Below are positions 8,766-15,810 of a DNA stretch of 42,584 bases, one piece after another. Origin of the DNA: an uncultured Clostridia bacterium (GTDB lineage Bacteria; Bacillota; Clostridia; Christensenellales; CAG-138); NCBI GenBank assembly GCA_934633985.1, contig CAKTYU010000011.1:1-42584 (forward strand), in the 5' to 3' direction. Each line of letters starts with the position of its first letter. Within the stretch, counting starts at the first letter, position 1. The notes beneath the pieces are model-generated. The model saw nothing but the letters and a program-made list of their open reading frames with translations, made no database searches and was not told the origin of the DNA. The translations under genes were made by a program, and so were the position numbers.

Positions 8766-10019
8766 TTAAGCGTTTTCCTCGCCGGCCTCGTACATGGCTT
8801 CCTGAAGCATCTCCCCGTTTTGTATGGATACGCCCTCGAGTATGCCGAGCAGCATCATGCAGGCTATCATCGAGCTGCCGCCATAGCTTACGAAGGGCAT
8901 GGTTATGCCGGTCAGCGGTATGAGCTTTATCACGCCCGCTATTATTATAAAGCTTTGCAGGGTTATCAGCACCGTGCAGCCAAAGGCTATGAGCATAAGG
9001 TATCTGCTTCTGGCGTTGAGCGCTATCAGCGCGCCCCGGATTATAAACACCAGATAAAGCGCAATAACGGCTATCCCGAATACTATGCCGAATTCCTCGC
9101 ATATTACCGCGAATATATAGTCCGTATTGTATGCGGGTATGCTCTTGGGAAGCCCCTTGGTAAGGCCGAGGCCCCACATCCCGCCAGAGGCTATCGCCAT
9201 GAGGCCCTGGGCGATTTGGTAGCCGCTGGTGGAGTAGGTGGCCCAGGGGTTAAGCCATATTGCGACGCGGGCCTTTACGTGGTCGAACATATAATAGCTG
9301 GCGACGGCGCCGGCAGCGCCGGCTCCAATGCCGACCAGCGTAGTGCCTATCTTGCCGGTCGCGGTGTAGAACATTATAAGATACGTCCCGCATATCAGCA
9401 GCGCGGCGCCGAGGTCGCGCTCCGCAACCAGAAGCCCCGCCACGATTATCGCAAATATTGCAGACGGCAGCCAGTCCCAGGTCCTTTTCACCTTTGTAAA
9501 GTGGTTGGCCATGACGAACACCAGCGCTACCTTAACGAATTCCGAGGGCTGGACGCTTATGCCGCCCAGCTTTATCCAGTTTTTTGCGCCGCCGTTTTCG
9601 GTGCCTATAACCAGCAGCACCCCCAGCATGGCGATGCTTAGCGCCATGAGCGGGATATCCATGGTCTTGAAGAACTTCGGCGCCCGCATGAGCAGCGCGC
9701 AGACTATCATGGCGACTATGCCTATGCCGAACCATACTAACTGCTTGAAGGCCACCTCATATGAGAGCCTGTACTGCACTATCATGCCTATGCCCGCAAG
9801 GAGATTGGCTATGACGAGTATGAACCTGTCGGCGTATTTGGATATCCACAGTATGATTATATACTGCAACAGCAGCACCACGATAAGGCCGCCTGCAAAT
9901 ATCAGCGCCTTGTAGTCAAAGCTCTCGTCCCTTAAGGAGAGCAGCGCAAAGGCCGCAAGCTCGAACATCATAACTATGCCGAGAAGCCCCGCTGCGCTTA
10001 GCTGTCTAACCCTGTTCAT
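8766..10019 (-). CDS. ftsW: FtsW/SpoVE-type SEDS peptidoglycan glycosyltransferase
   Basis: Polytopic SEDS polymerase of about 417 residues with roughly ten membrane helices. Signatures include GYQIAQGLMAIASGGMWGLG, AYNTDYIFAVICEEFG near residue 290 and the C-terminal PLTGITMPFVSYGGSSMIA. The TDYIFAVI-EE form is typical of the FtsW/SpoVE/RodA group paired with PbpA. The start is set at ATG 10019, with AGGAGG five bases upstream; it overlaps the end of the FHA gene by 14 bases. The following pbpA gene is the probable partner. Whether it acts in division or sporulation cannot be decided from this window. Confidence 0.92.
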   Translation of the reverse strand: MNRVRQLSAAGLLGIVMMFELAAFALLSLRDESFDYKALIFAGGLIVVLLLQYIIILWISKYADRFILVIANLLAGIGMIVQYRLSYEVAFKQLVWFGIGIVAMIVCALLMRAPKFFKTMDIPLMALSIAMLGVLLVIGTENGGAKNWIKLGGISVQPSEFVKVALVFVMANHFTKVKRTWDWLPSAIFAIIVAGLLVAERDLGAALLICGTYLIMFYTATGKIGTTLVGIGAGAAGAVASYYMFDHVKARVAIWLNPWATYSTSGYQIAQGLMAIASGGMWGLGLTKGLPKSIPAYNTDYIFAVICEEFGIVFGIAVIALYLVFIIRGALIALNARSRYLMLIAFGCTVLITLQSFIIIAGVIKLIPLTGITMPFVSYGGSSMIACMMLLGILEGVSIQNGEMLQEAMYEAGEENA

Positions 10020-10482
10020 TTCCCGCCTCCTCACACAGCACACGCTTCATCCTGTAATAGAACCTGACCTCGCCAAGCTGCACGAGATCGCCCTCCGCCA
10101 GCTCCTCCGTCCTGTGCTCCATGGGCTCGCCGTTTATGAGTATATGGGCCCTTCCATAGCGTCTGATGTACACGAAGCCGCCCTTTTCGTATATTTTGGC
10201 GTGCTTGCGGCGCACCGAGCCGTCGTCGATGCATATATCGCATTTCCTGCCCCGGCCTATTATATTGCTCTTTGCGAGTATGAAGCCGTCCTCGTTGGTG
10301 TCAAAGGGCGGAAGGAATTCGATATGCCTTGCATAGCCCTTTTCCAGCCAGCTCTTTACCCGGCGCAGCTCGTTGTATTCGCATACGGAGTGGTACACTA
10401 TCCTGAATAATATATAAACTATGGCAGCGACAAAGAAGTATCTCATACCGGATACCAGCAGTGAATATACGTCGGACCGCAC
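10006..10482 (-). CDS. Membrane-anchored FHA-domain protein
   Basis: Phosphothreonine-binding adaptor predicted to dock on a Ser/Thr-phosphorylated partner. The start is placed at GTG 10482, which has GGAGG seven bases upstream; the longer reading frame begins inside the repeat element and is not credible. The 158-residue protein has one membrane helix (about residues 8-28), a linker, and an FHA domain at about residues 65-145 with the expected pattern IIGRGRKCDI, then DDGSVRRKHA and INGEP. The overlap with ftsW indicates coupling. FHA-ftsW-pbpA recalls the actinobacterial fhaB-rodA-pbpA arrangement, where FHA proteins link wall synthesis to PASTA kinases; no such kinase is in this window. 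Confidence 0.85.
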   Translation of the reverse strand: MRSDVYSLLVSGMRYFFVAAIVYILFRIVYHSVCEYNELRRVKSWLEKGYARHIEFLPPFDTNEDGFILAKSNIIGRGRKCDICIDDGSVRRKHAKIYEKGGFVYIRRYGRAHILINGEPMEHRTEELAEGDLVQLGEVRFYYRMKRVLCEEAGNEQG

Positions 10483-10511
10483 GCTATCGCCTCCAGTGCA
10501 TTTTATATCAG

Positions 10512-10788
10512 TACCATCAGTTGACAAGAGCACACAAGCCCTAAAGGCTTGTTTTGGTACGCTCCTGCGTTCTCGTCGCTTGTATTACATCCAGTAGTAC
10601 TGCGCTCCTCGGCCTTGGATCGCCCTCAAAACAAGCTCTTTGGGGTCTTTGAGTTTTAGAAGCCAAAGAGTATGGCAGAACAAGGAGGACGAGTGCAGAA
10701 ATACTGGTTGTATTTCAAATGAGGACGACACAGTTATGCCGTGCTGTTTGGCTTCTAAAACCTTGTGTGTCCTTGTCAACTGATGGTA
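10512..10788. repeat. Complete 277-bp foldback (MITE-like) element
   Basis: The termini are perfect 17-base inverted repeats (TACCATCAGTTGACAAG and its complement). They continue imperfectly to about 27 bases, and patches of complementarity run through the whole body (TACATCCAGTAGTACTGC on the left against the complement of the region near 10695-10712). The element is therefore one long imperfect hairpin. Both ends carry TA, consistent with insertion at TA targets as used by IS630/Tc1-mariner type transposases. There is no credible gene inside. The right-hand 76 bases recur at 1-76 in the same orientation. It lies between the likely promoter and the ribosome site of the FHA-ftsW-pbpA operon. 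Confidence 0.85.
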
Positions 10789-10790
10789 TG

Positions 10791-10799
10791 ATTATAGCA
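10791..10799 (-). promoter_or_regulatory. Extended -10 promoter upstream of the repeat, reading to FHA-ftsW-pbpA
   Basis: On the minus strand the sequence is TGCTATAAT, an extended -10, immediately outside the foldback element. Transcription would enter the element within a few bases and reach the FHA start codon about 300 bases later. The same nine bases occur before the DUF1002 and DUF3810 genes. The -35 region is poor. Confidence 0.45.
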
Positions 10800-10860
10800 C
10801 AGAATCGCGTCGTATCTGTGTCCTGTTTATCAACAATGATGGATTTCGCCGCAAAAATAC

Positions 10861-10885
10861 AAAAAGAGCCGCGAATCTGCGGCTC
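10861..10885 (-). terminator. Rho-independent terminator after the gntR gene
   Basis: On the minus strand, GAGCCGC-AGATTC-GCGGCTC (10866-10885) is followed by TTTTT and a second T-rich run. It lies 22 bases past the GntR stop and separates that gene from the downstream wall operon promoter. Confidence 0.85.
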
Positions 10886-10907
10886 CTGGCGCAGTTTTGA
10901 GTTTAGA

Positions 10908-11582
10908 TCAGGTTAGCAGCGGGGATTTAAGCAGCAGATTCTTTGTGCGCTGCAAATGCGTCCTGAGTATCGCCGTAGCGAGCTCGGTATCCTTGCTTTC
11001 GCAGGCGGAAATTATCTGGCTGTGCTCATCAACGGTATACAGTTCTGCCGATACCTCTTCTTTCCCGAAAAACGGGGTCACATACCTATCCACGTTGGCG
11101 TGCATCTGATCTATGAGGGCAAGCAGGGTCTGGTTATCGCAGGGGTCATACAGCGAAAAATGCAGCTTAAGGTTAAGCTCCGCGCCCTTTATGGGATCCT
11201 TCTCGTTGGAGAAAAGCTCCAAAAGCTCCCTTGCCCGCGCAAGATCATCTTTTGTTATATGCGGAAGGGCAGAGCGGAGCGCGCCCACCTCCAGCAGTAT
11301 GCGTGTATCCATTACGTCGCTAAGCTCTTTGGCGGAGAGCTTTGTCACCACCGCTCCCCTGTTGGGATATATCCTGACTAGCCCCTGTGCCTCAAGCTGG
11401 CGGAAGGCCTCCCGCACCGGTATGTGGCTGACGCTTAAGGCGGCGGAAATCTCGTCCTGCCTCAGGGGCATCTCTCCGGGCAGCTCGCCGCGCACTATGG
11501 CTGTGCGTATCACCTGAAAGACCCAATCCCGCGCCGCCATGGAGCGGGGCTGCATTTCCTCGGCGATTTTTCTAAGATCCAT
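10908..11582 (-). CDS. GntR-family transcriptional regulator (FadR-like, FCD domain)
   Basis: Predicted one-component regulator of about 224 residues. The start is placed at ATG 11582 (MDLRKIAEE): a promoter with a predicted start point near 11613 rules out the longer frame. Residues 15-80 form the winged helix-turn-helix (RQDEISAALSVSHIPVREAFRQLEAQGLV). Residues 90-210 are the all-helical FCD ligand domain, with metal-binding candidates in LKLHFSLYD and in the C-terminal helices. The target is unknown; the neighbouring genes are wall synthesis genes and nothing metabolic is adjacent. It may regulate itself through the ATATCAT repeats in its leader. Confidence 0.85.
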   Translation of the reverse strand: MDLRKIAEEMQPRSMAARDWVFQVIRTAIVRGELPGEMPLRQDEISAALSVSHIPVREAFRQLEAQGLVRIYPNRGAVVTKLSAKELSDVMDTRILLEVGALRSALPHITKDDLARARELLELFSNEKDPIKGAELNLKLHFSLYDPCDNQTLLALIDQMHANVDRYVTPFFGKEEVSAELYTVDEHSQIISACESKDTELATAILRTHLQRTKNLLLKSPLLT

Positions 11583-11602
11583 ATATGTTGCCGTCACTTT
11601 CA

Positions 11603-11647
11603 ATGATATTATATGATATATTTTATCCGAATTGCGGCAATAGTCAA
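11603..11647 (-). promoter_or_regulatory. gntR promoter with tandem ATATCAT repeats
   Basis: The minus strand carries TTGACT (11642-11647), a 16-base spacer and TAAAAT (11620-11625). Just downstream are two direct ATATCAT repeats (11613-11619 and 11603-11609) exactly 10 bases apart, covering the expected start point. That placement suits autorepression by the encoded GntR protein, though this is inference. Confidence 0.45.
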
Positions 11648-11684
11648 TACATCTGCTGCATAATGTCCGCTGTTTACGCACATC

Positions 11685-13991
11685 TTATTCATTTGCGTAT
11701 AGGCCGCCTGCGCTAAACCCGGCCGGTACGAATGCGTATCTCGTGGCCAGCCCCTCTACCGGAGCGCCGCCTATGCGCAGCTCCTCGTGCTTTACCGTCA
11801 CCCTGTACCTGTAACCCTTCCCCGCCTTTGCCGCGGCGTCTATGTACTCTATATGGCCCTCGCGCCCGCTTCGGGTAATGAGCGGCTTTTCCGCCTTGCC
11901 CGCCTCGCCGCGCCACAGGGTATACATCCCGAAATCGTCGGGGCAGTCGAAGGATACCGCAATGCCCCCCTCCCTTCGCACCGCCGCAAGGTTCTGCGCC
12001 GCGCCCGGCACTGTCCAGTAGCCCGATATGTCCTCCGGCGCCGTTTCTTCCGTAAAGTATTCGGTAATTCGGCTGCTTTGCGGCGTCATGGCGTTGGCAA
12101 GGACTGCCTTGTGCTGCTTTTTAAGCGTCCTTGCGTCTATGGAGCACCGCTTCACGCTTTCCGGCATTTCAAAATCCCCGCTCCTGCCGTCTGGGTAGAT
12201 GTGGTTAAAGAGCTCATACAGCATCAGCGCGGGATAAGTGCCGCCCGTGGCGGAGGAGGGCAGCAGCCCCAGCCTGTCGCTGTCGTACCCCTGCCATACG
12301 ACGGCGGTATATTCGGGCGTGTATCCCGCCATCCACGCATCCCTGTTGCCGTTAGACAGGCCGACGGTGCCCGTCTTTCCCGCTATGGGTATATCGAGCG
12401 TATTGAGCCTGTGGCCCGTGCCCTCGGTCACAACGCTTTTTAGCATACTGGTAAGAATATAGGCGTTTGCCTCGCTCATTACTCTCCGGTTGTCCTGCCT
12501 GTATTCATATACCGTCAGGCCGTTCCTGTCGGTTATCTTCTTTATCAACGTTGGGGTATTGTATATACCGCCTGAGGCAAAACAGGAATATGCCCCTGCG
12601 ATCTGTAAAGGGGACACGCCATAGGTAAAGCCGCCCAGGGCGAGGGCAAGGCTGTCGTCCTTATGGTCAAACTCTATGCCACACCTTTTTGCGAAATCCT
12701 TCGCCCTGTCCACCCCTACCGCCGAAAGCGTCTTTACCGCGGGCACGTTTAAGGACTTGGTGACGGCCTCCCGCACGGTCACCCAGCCGTAATACTTATT
12801 CCCGTAATTTGACGGAGTATAATCGTGAAATGTCGTCTCCTCGTCCAGAATCATATCCGCCGCGGTGTAGTTTAGGTATTCAAAGGCCGGCGCGTATGCT
12901 ATCACGGGCTTTATCACGGAGCCGGGCTGCCGCCGTATATCGGTCGCCCGGTTGAAGGATATGCCCCCCGTATAGCTGCGCCCTCCCACCATGGCCACTA
13001 CCGCGCCCGCGGAGGGCTCCAGCACCGCTATCGCGGCCTCCGAATCCTCCGCCGGAAAAAGCTCGCTGTTTTTAAACATATCCTCGCAGTAATGCTGTAT
13101 ATCGCCGTCCATGGCGGAATAAATGCCGTACCCGCCCCGTATAAGCTCGTCCACGGTTATGCCCATGAGCGCGGCCGCGCTCTTTGTGACGGCATCCGTA
13201 TAGTAGCCGCTGTACTCCTCCTGCCTATCGTACAGTATCGTTGGGCGCTTGGCGGCGGCCTGCTTTTTCTCATCGTCGGTTATATAGCCGTAATCCCGCA
13301 TGAGCCTGAGTATATTGTTGCGCCTGTTTATTGAAGCCGCATAGTTTATATGGGGTGCGTAGCCCGATGGGGATTTTAGTATCCCTGCCAGCATGGCGCT
13401 TTGATCCAGTGTAAGGTCGGAGGCGTGTACCCCGAAATAGCCCTCCGCCGCCGCCTCGATGCCGTAATAGCCGCCGCCGAAGTAGACGTAATTGAGGTAC
13501 ATTTCAAGTATATCCTCCTTGCTGTACTGCCGCTCCATCTCATAGGCGAGGGCCGCCTCCTCCGCCTTTCTGGATATGGTCTTTTCGGAGGTGAGGTGGC
13601 TCAGCTTTATGAGCTGCTGACTTATGGTGGAGGCCCCCTGAACATAGCTTCCGGCCTTTATATCCGCAACGACTGCGCCTGCTATGCGTATCATATCCAC
13701 CCCCTCGTGTTCAAAGAACCGGGCGTCCTCGGCGGAGATAAAAGCATACACAGTGCCTGGGCTCAGCTCGCCTATGCTTACCCACGTCCTGTCCTGAGCC
13801 CCGTGCAGACGGGTCACAGCGCTACCCTGCCCGTCGTATATCACCGAGGTCCTGTCGCAGCCCGTTATCCTGTACACGTCGAAATCCACCCACCTGTCCA
13901 TGCCGAGGATCCTGACCGCGCCGAAAAGCAAAAACAAAGCTGCCGCGGCGGTAACGCCAAGCAGCAGCAGCTTTAATCCTCTGAACCTCAT
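11685..13991 (-). CDS. Class A penicillin-binding protein (PBP1A type)
   Basis: Bifunctional peptidoglycan synthase of 768 residues. It has an N-terminal membrane anchor (about residues 7-30). The GT51 glycosyltransferase domain shows EDARFFEHEG at 88-97 (catalytic Glu88) and GASTISQQL at 119-127. The transpeptidase domain shows SVIK at 358-361, SLN at 413-415 and KTG at 539-541. A C-terminal extension of about 120 residues looks like a fibronectin type III or similar beta domain. GGAGG and AAGGA lie upstream of the ATG. The gntR gene follows about 100 bases downstream with its own promoter, and the J-domain gene ends 102 bases upstream. Confidence 0.94.
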   Translation of the reverse strand: MRFRGLKLLLLGVTAAAALFLLFGAVRILGMDRWVDFDVYRITGCDRTSVIYDGQGSAVTRLHGAQDRTWVSIGELSPGTVYAFISAEDARFFEHEGVDMIRIAGAVVADIKAGSYVQGASTISQQLIKLSHLTSEKTISRKAEEAALAYEMERQYSKEDILEMYLNYVYFGGGYYGIEAAAEGYFGVHASDLTLDQSAMLAGILKSPSGYAPHINYAASINRRNNILRLMRDYGYITDDEKKQAAAKRPTILYDRQEEYSGYYTDAVTKSAAALMGITVDELIRGGYGIYSAMDGDIQHYCEDMFKNSELFPAEDSEAAIAVLEPSAGAVVAMVGGRSYTGGISFNRATDIRRQPGSVIKPVIAYAPAFEYLNYTAADMILDEETTFHDYTPSNYGNKYYGWVTVREAVTKSLNVPAVKTLSAVGVDRAKDFAKRCGIEFDHKDDSLALALGGFTYGVSPLQIAGAYSCFASGGIYNTPTLIKKITDRNGLTVYEYRQDNRRVMSEANAYILTSMLKSVVTEGTGHRLNTLDIPIAGKTGTVGLSNGNRDAWMAGYTPEYTAVVWQGYDSDRLGLLPSSATGGTYPALMLYELFNHIYPDGRSGDFEMPESVKRCSIDARTLKKQHKAVLANAMTPQSSRITEYFTEETAPEDISGYWTVPGAAQNLAAVRREGGIAVSFDCPDDFGMYTLWRGEAGKAEKPLITRSGREGHIEYIDAAAKAGKGYRYRVTVKHEELRIGGAPVEGLATRYAFVPAGFSAGGLYANE

Positions 13992-14093
13992 TTTCCTTAT
14001 CCCTCCATCGTATTCCTGACATTAGTATCGCCAGAGCCGCGGAAGAATAAAATCCAAATCGGCGCAAATATCATTAAGTTTTTCTTATGTATA

Positions 14094-14732
14094 TCAGCAG
14101 CAGAAAATGTAGGGCATTCCGCCCATCGAGCTGCAGCAGAGCATGCTGGCGCAGAGGGGGCAGGGAGTGCAGTTATAGGTGCCGTAGCCGCCGGTGCTTC
14201 TGGTATAGGCGCCGCCGCTGTTTTTTATCGAGCTGTACGCCGCGGCGTACTCCGGGTTGTGGGGCTCCTGCTGATAGGCTATCGTCAGGTATTCCCGGGC
14301 CTTATCGTACCAGCCCTGGCGCAGGTATATTATGCCGTATAGATAGTACCATTCGGCGTTGCGGGTAGATATGGCGTCCAGCACCGCCTTGGCGGCCTGA
14401 AGGTTGTTTTGGTTGATGAAGGCCCTCGCCCGGTTAAATTCCTGGGCGTTCGGGCCGGAATATGAGCTTCCGGAGCCGGTATAGCCGCCGCCGTAGGAGT
14501 CATAGGTGCCGCTGCCGTTCCTGTTGGCATAGCTGGAATTTTGGCCGTTCTTCCTCGTCAGTAGCTCATAGGCCTCGTTGACCTCCACCAGCTTTTCGTT
14601 TGCAAGCTCCTTCAGGTCGGAATCGGCATACTTGTCGGGGTGGTACTTCTTTACGAGCTTAAGGTATGCGGCCCTTATCTCCTCCTGGGAAGCGCCCTCG
14701 TTTACTCCAAGCACCTTATAGGGGTTGTTCAT
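14094..14732 (-). CDS. J-domain protein with cysteine-rich tail
   Basis: Predicted DnaJ-type co-chaperone of 212 residues. The J domain occupies residues 1-65, with the HPD motif in KKYHPDKYAD. A Gly/Ser/Tyr-rich linker (about 70-95) is followed by a TPR-like helical segment (ARAFINQNNLQAAKAVLDAI, then WYYLYGIIYLRQGWYDKARE). The tail holds seven cysteines in the last 29 residues, including a CPLC unit and two CC pairs, ending in FCC. The start at ATG 14732 is preceded by GGAGG at five bases and overlaps the DUF5685 gene by 17 bases, so the two are translated together. The cysteine tail could bind metal or be membrane-associated; neither is proven. Confidence 0.85.
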   Translation of the reverse strand: MNNPYKVLGVNEGASQEEIRAAYLKLVKKYHPDKYADSDLKELANEKLVEVNEAYELLTRKNGQNSSYANRNGSGTYDSYGGGYTGSGSSYSGPNAQEFNRARAFINQNNLQAAKAVLDAISTRNAEWYYLYGIIYLRQGWYDKAREYLTIAYQQEPHNPEYAAAYSSIKNSGGAYTRSTGGYGTYNCTPCPLCASMLCCSSMGGMPYIFCC

Positions 14733-15552
14733 CTTTTCCTCCAAGAACCTCTATGTTTTTTGCGGGGCAGCCGTCAAGTATTATGTTATCCAGCAGCCCC
14801 TCGTGAGAAACTATGTTTAAAAGCTGATAGGCGTTTATCGCCTCGTTGAGCGAGCAGTTCAGCAGGAACTCCGCCCTGTCCCTGCCCGCGCCCGACGCTA
14901 CGAAGGGATTGTAGCTGCCCTTTCTCTTGTCCTTTTCCCTGTCGTCCCATGCGTCTATTATATATACCCAGCGGCCGAGGTGGTACAGGGTGTGCGCGAG
15001 GGCCGTCCTGTTCCCCCGGTCCTCGATAGGCGCGGAAAGGCCCACGGCCTTCATCATTCTTGCAAAGGCGTCAGCCGGCGCGTCTAACTCGGAGCAGTTG
15101 GCTCCTTCAAGCTCGCCGAGCTCCCTGAGCCCGCAGGATATGGCGCGGTCCAGCTCGGGCTGCCTGCCGGCCGCCTTTTTTACGGCGTTCCCGAAGGCGG
15201 CCTTTGCCAAGGCTGCCGCAGGGCTTTTGTCGTCCCGCCAGTCGTCGTCCAGCTTATAATACGCCAGCAGCACGTCCATATCTGCGGCAAAGCGGAGCAT
15301 ATCGTCGGCGGCCGCGGCGAGGCGCGGCTTTGACAAGGGCTTGTATATGCAGCGGCACTTATGCACATCGTCGGTTCCGGCGATGCCGGAAAGCAGGAGG
15401 GCGATAAAGGTGCAGTCATAGCTGAGGGCGTTGCGCGCTATTTCGCCGTACTCCGCGCCGAGGCATTTGCACAGCCCGCAGTAATACGCCCTGTATTCGT
15501 TGTATTCTCTTATTTTTAGCTCATCCTGATTCGGCCGGATGTATCCGTACAT
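14716..15552 (-). CDS. DUF5685 family protein
   Basis: Member of the DUF5685 family, found in Clostridia; function unknown. The 278-residue protein is predicted mostly helical and soluble. The N-terminus has YYCGLCKCLG near residue 28 and a second cysteine pair, HKCRC, near residue 65. Later conserved features include LAYYKLDDDWRDD and WVYIIDAWDDREKDKRKGSYNPF, with acidic residues that recall helical prenyltransferase-like or metal-binding bundles. GAGGT lies before the ATG. It overlaps the J-domain gene, so the products probably act together, perhaps in protein folding or metal handling. Confidence 0.8.
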   Translation of the reverse strand: MYGYIRPNQDELKIREYNEYRAYYCGLCKCLGAEYGEIARNALSYDCTFIALLLSGIAGTDDVHKCRCIYKPLSKPRLAAAADDMLRFAADMDVLLAYYKLDDDWRDDKSPAAALAKAAFGNAVKKAAGRQPELDRAISCGLRELGELEGANCSELDAPADAFARMMKAVGLSAPIEDRGNRTALAHTLYHLGRWVYIIDAWDDREKDKRKGSYNPFVASGAGRDRAEFLLNCSLNEAINAYQLLNIVSHEGLLDNIILDGCPAKNIEVLGGKDEQPL

Positions 15553-15578
15553 GGCTATACCTCATTATTCCTTGCAAT

Positions 15579-15587
15579 ATTGTATCA
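15579..15587 (-). promoter_or_regulatory. Extended -10 promoter for the DUF5685/J-domain operon
   Basis: The minus strand reads TGATACAAT, an extended -10 variant about 27 bases upstream of the ATG at 15552, giving a leader of about 20 bases that contains the GAGGT ribosome site. The -35 is weak. Confidence 0.35.
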
Positions 15588-15722
15588 TCAATTAACGGCA
15601 ACTCCAAATATTATTTGCTCCAAACCGGGGCAAAAATATAAAAAACAGGAAAAAAGCCTGCGGCACGCCGGATTTTTTAAAATCCGACGTCTCTATTTCA
15701 CATTAAGATGGCTGAATTATAT

Positions 15723-15751
15723 TTGAAATAACACAATGCATTTGTTATAAT
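15723..15751 (+). promoter_or_regulatory. Strong sigma-A promoter for the BMP lipoprotein gene
   Basis: TTGAAA (15723-15728), a 17-base spacer and TATAAT (15746-15751), with TG one base before the hexamer, make a near-consensus promoter with an extended -10. AAGGAGG lies just before the start codon at 15811. An AT-rich imperfect hairpin (CGGATTTT / AAAATCCG, about 15669-15686) is upstream. Confidence 0.75.
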
Positions 15752-15810
15752 GTTATTATCAGTGCGGCAAACAAAATCAAGCTGCATAATTTTAAGGAGG
15801 AAACTTATAC

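Noticed and set aside
8481..9641. A 386-codon plus-strand frame opposite pbpA and ftsW
   Set aside because: Two clearly conserved genes occupy the other strand; the frame is rich in Tyr, His and Ala as expected for an antisense shadow of GC-rich coding DNA.
10500..10527. A hybrid promoter with TTGTCA from the element end and TAAAAT outside it
   Set aside because: The spacing (16) is acceptable, but the start point would fall within the ribosome site of the FHA gene, leaving almost no leader. The extended -10 upstream of the element is more plausible.
10483..10533. An N-terminal extension of the FHA protein
   Set aside because: The extension begins inside the repeat terminus; the GTG at 10482 has a proper GGAGG and the extension does not.
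10585..10779. A 64-codon minus-strand frame inside the foldback element
   Set aside because: It lies within the self-complementary repeat, has no ribosome site, and its composition follows the hairpin; the frame on the opposite strand is merely another shadow of the repeat.
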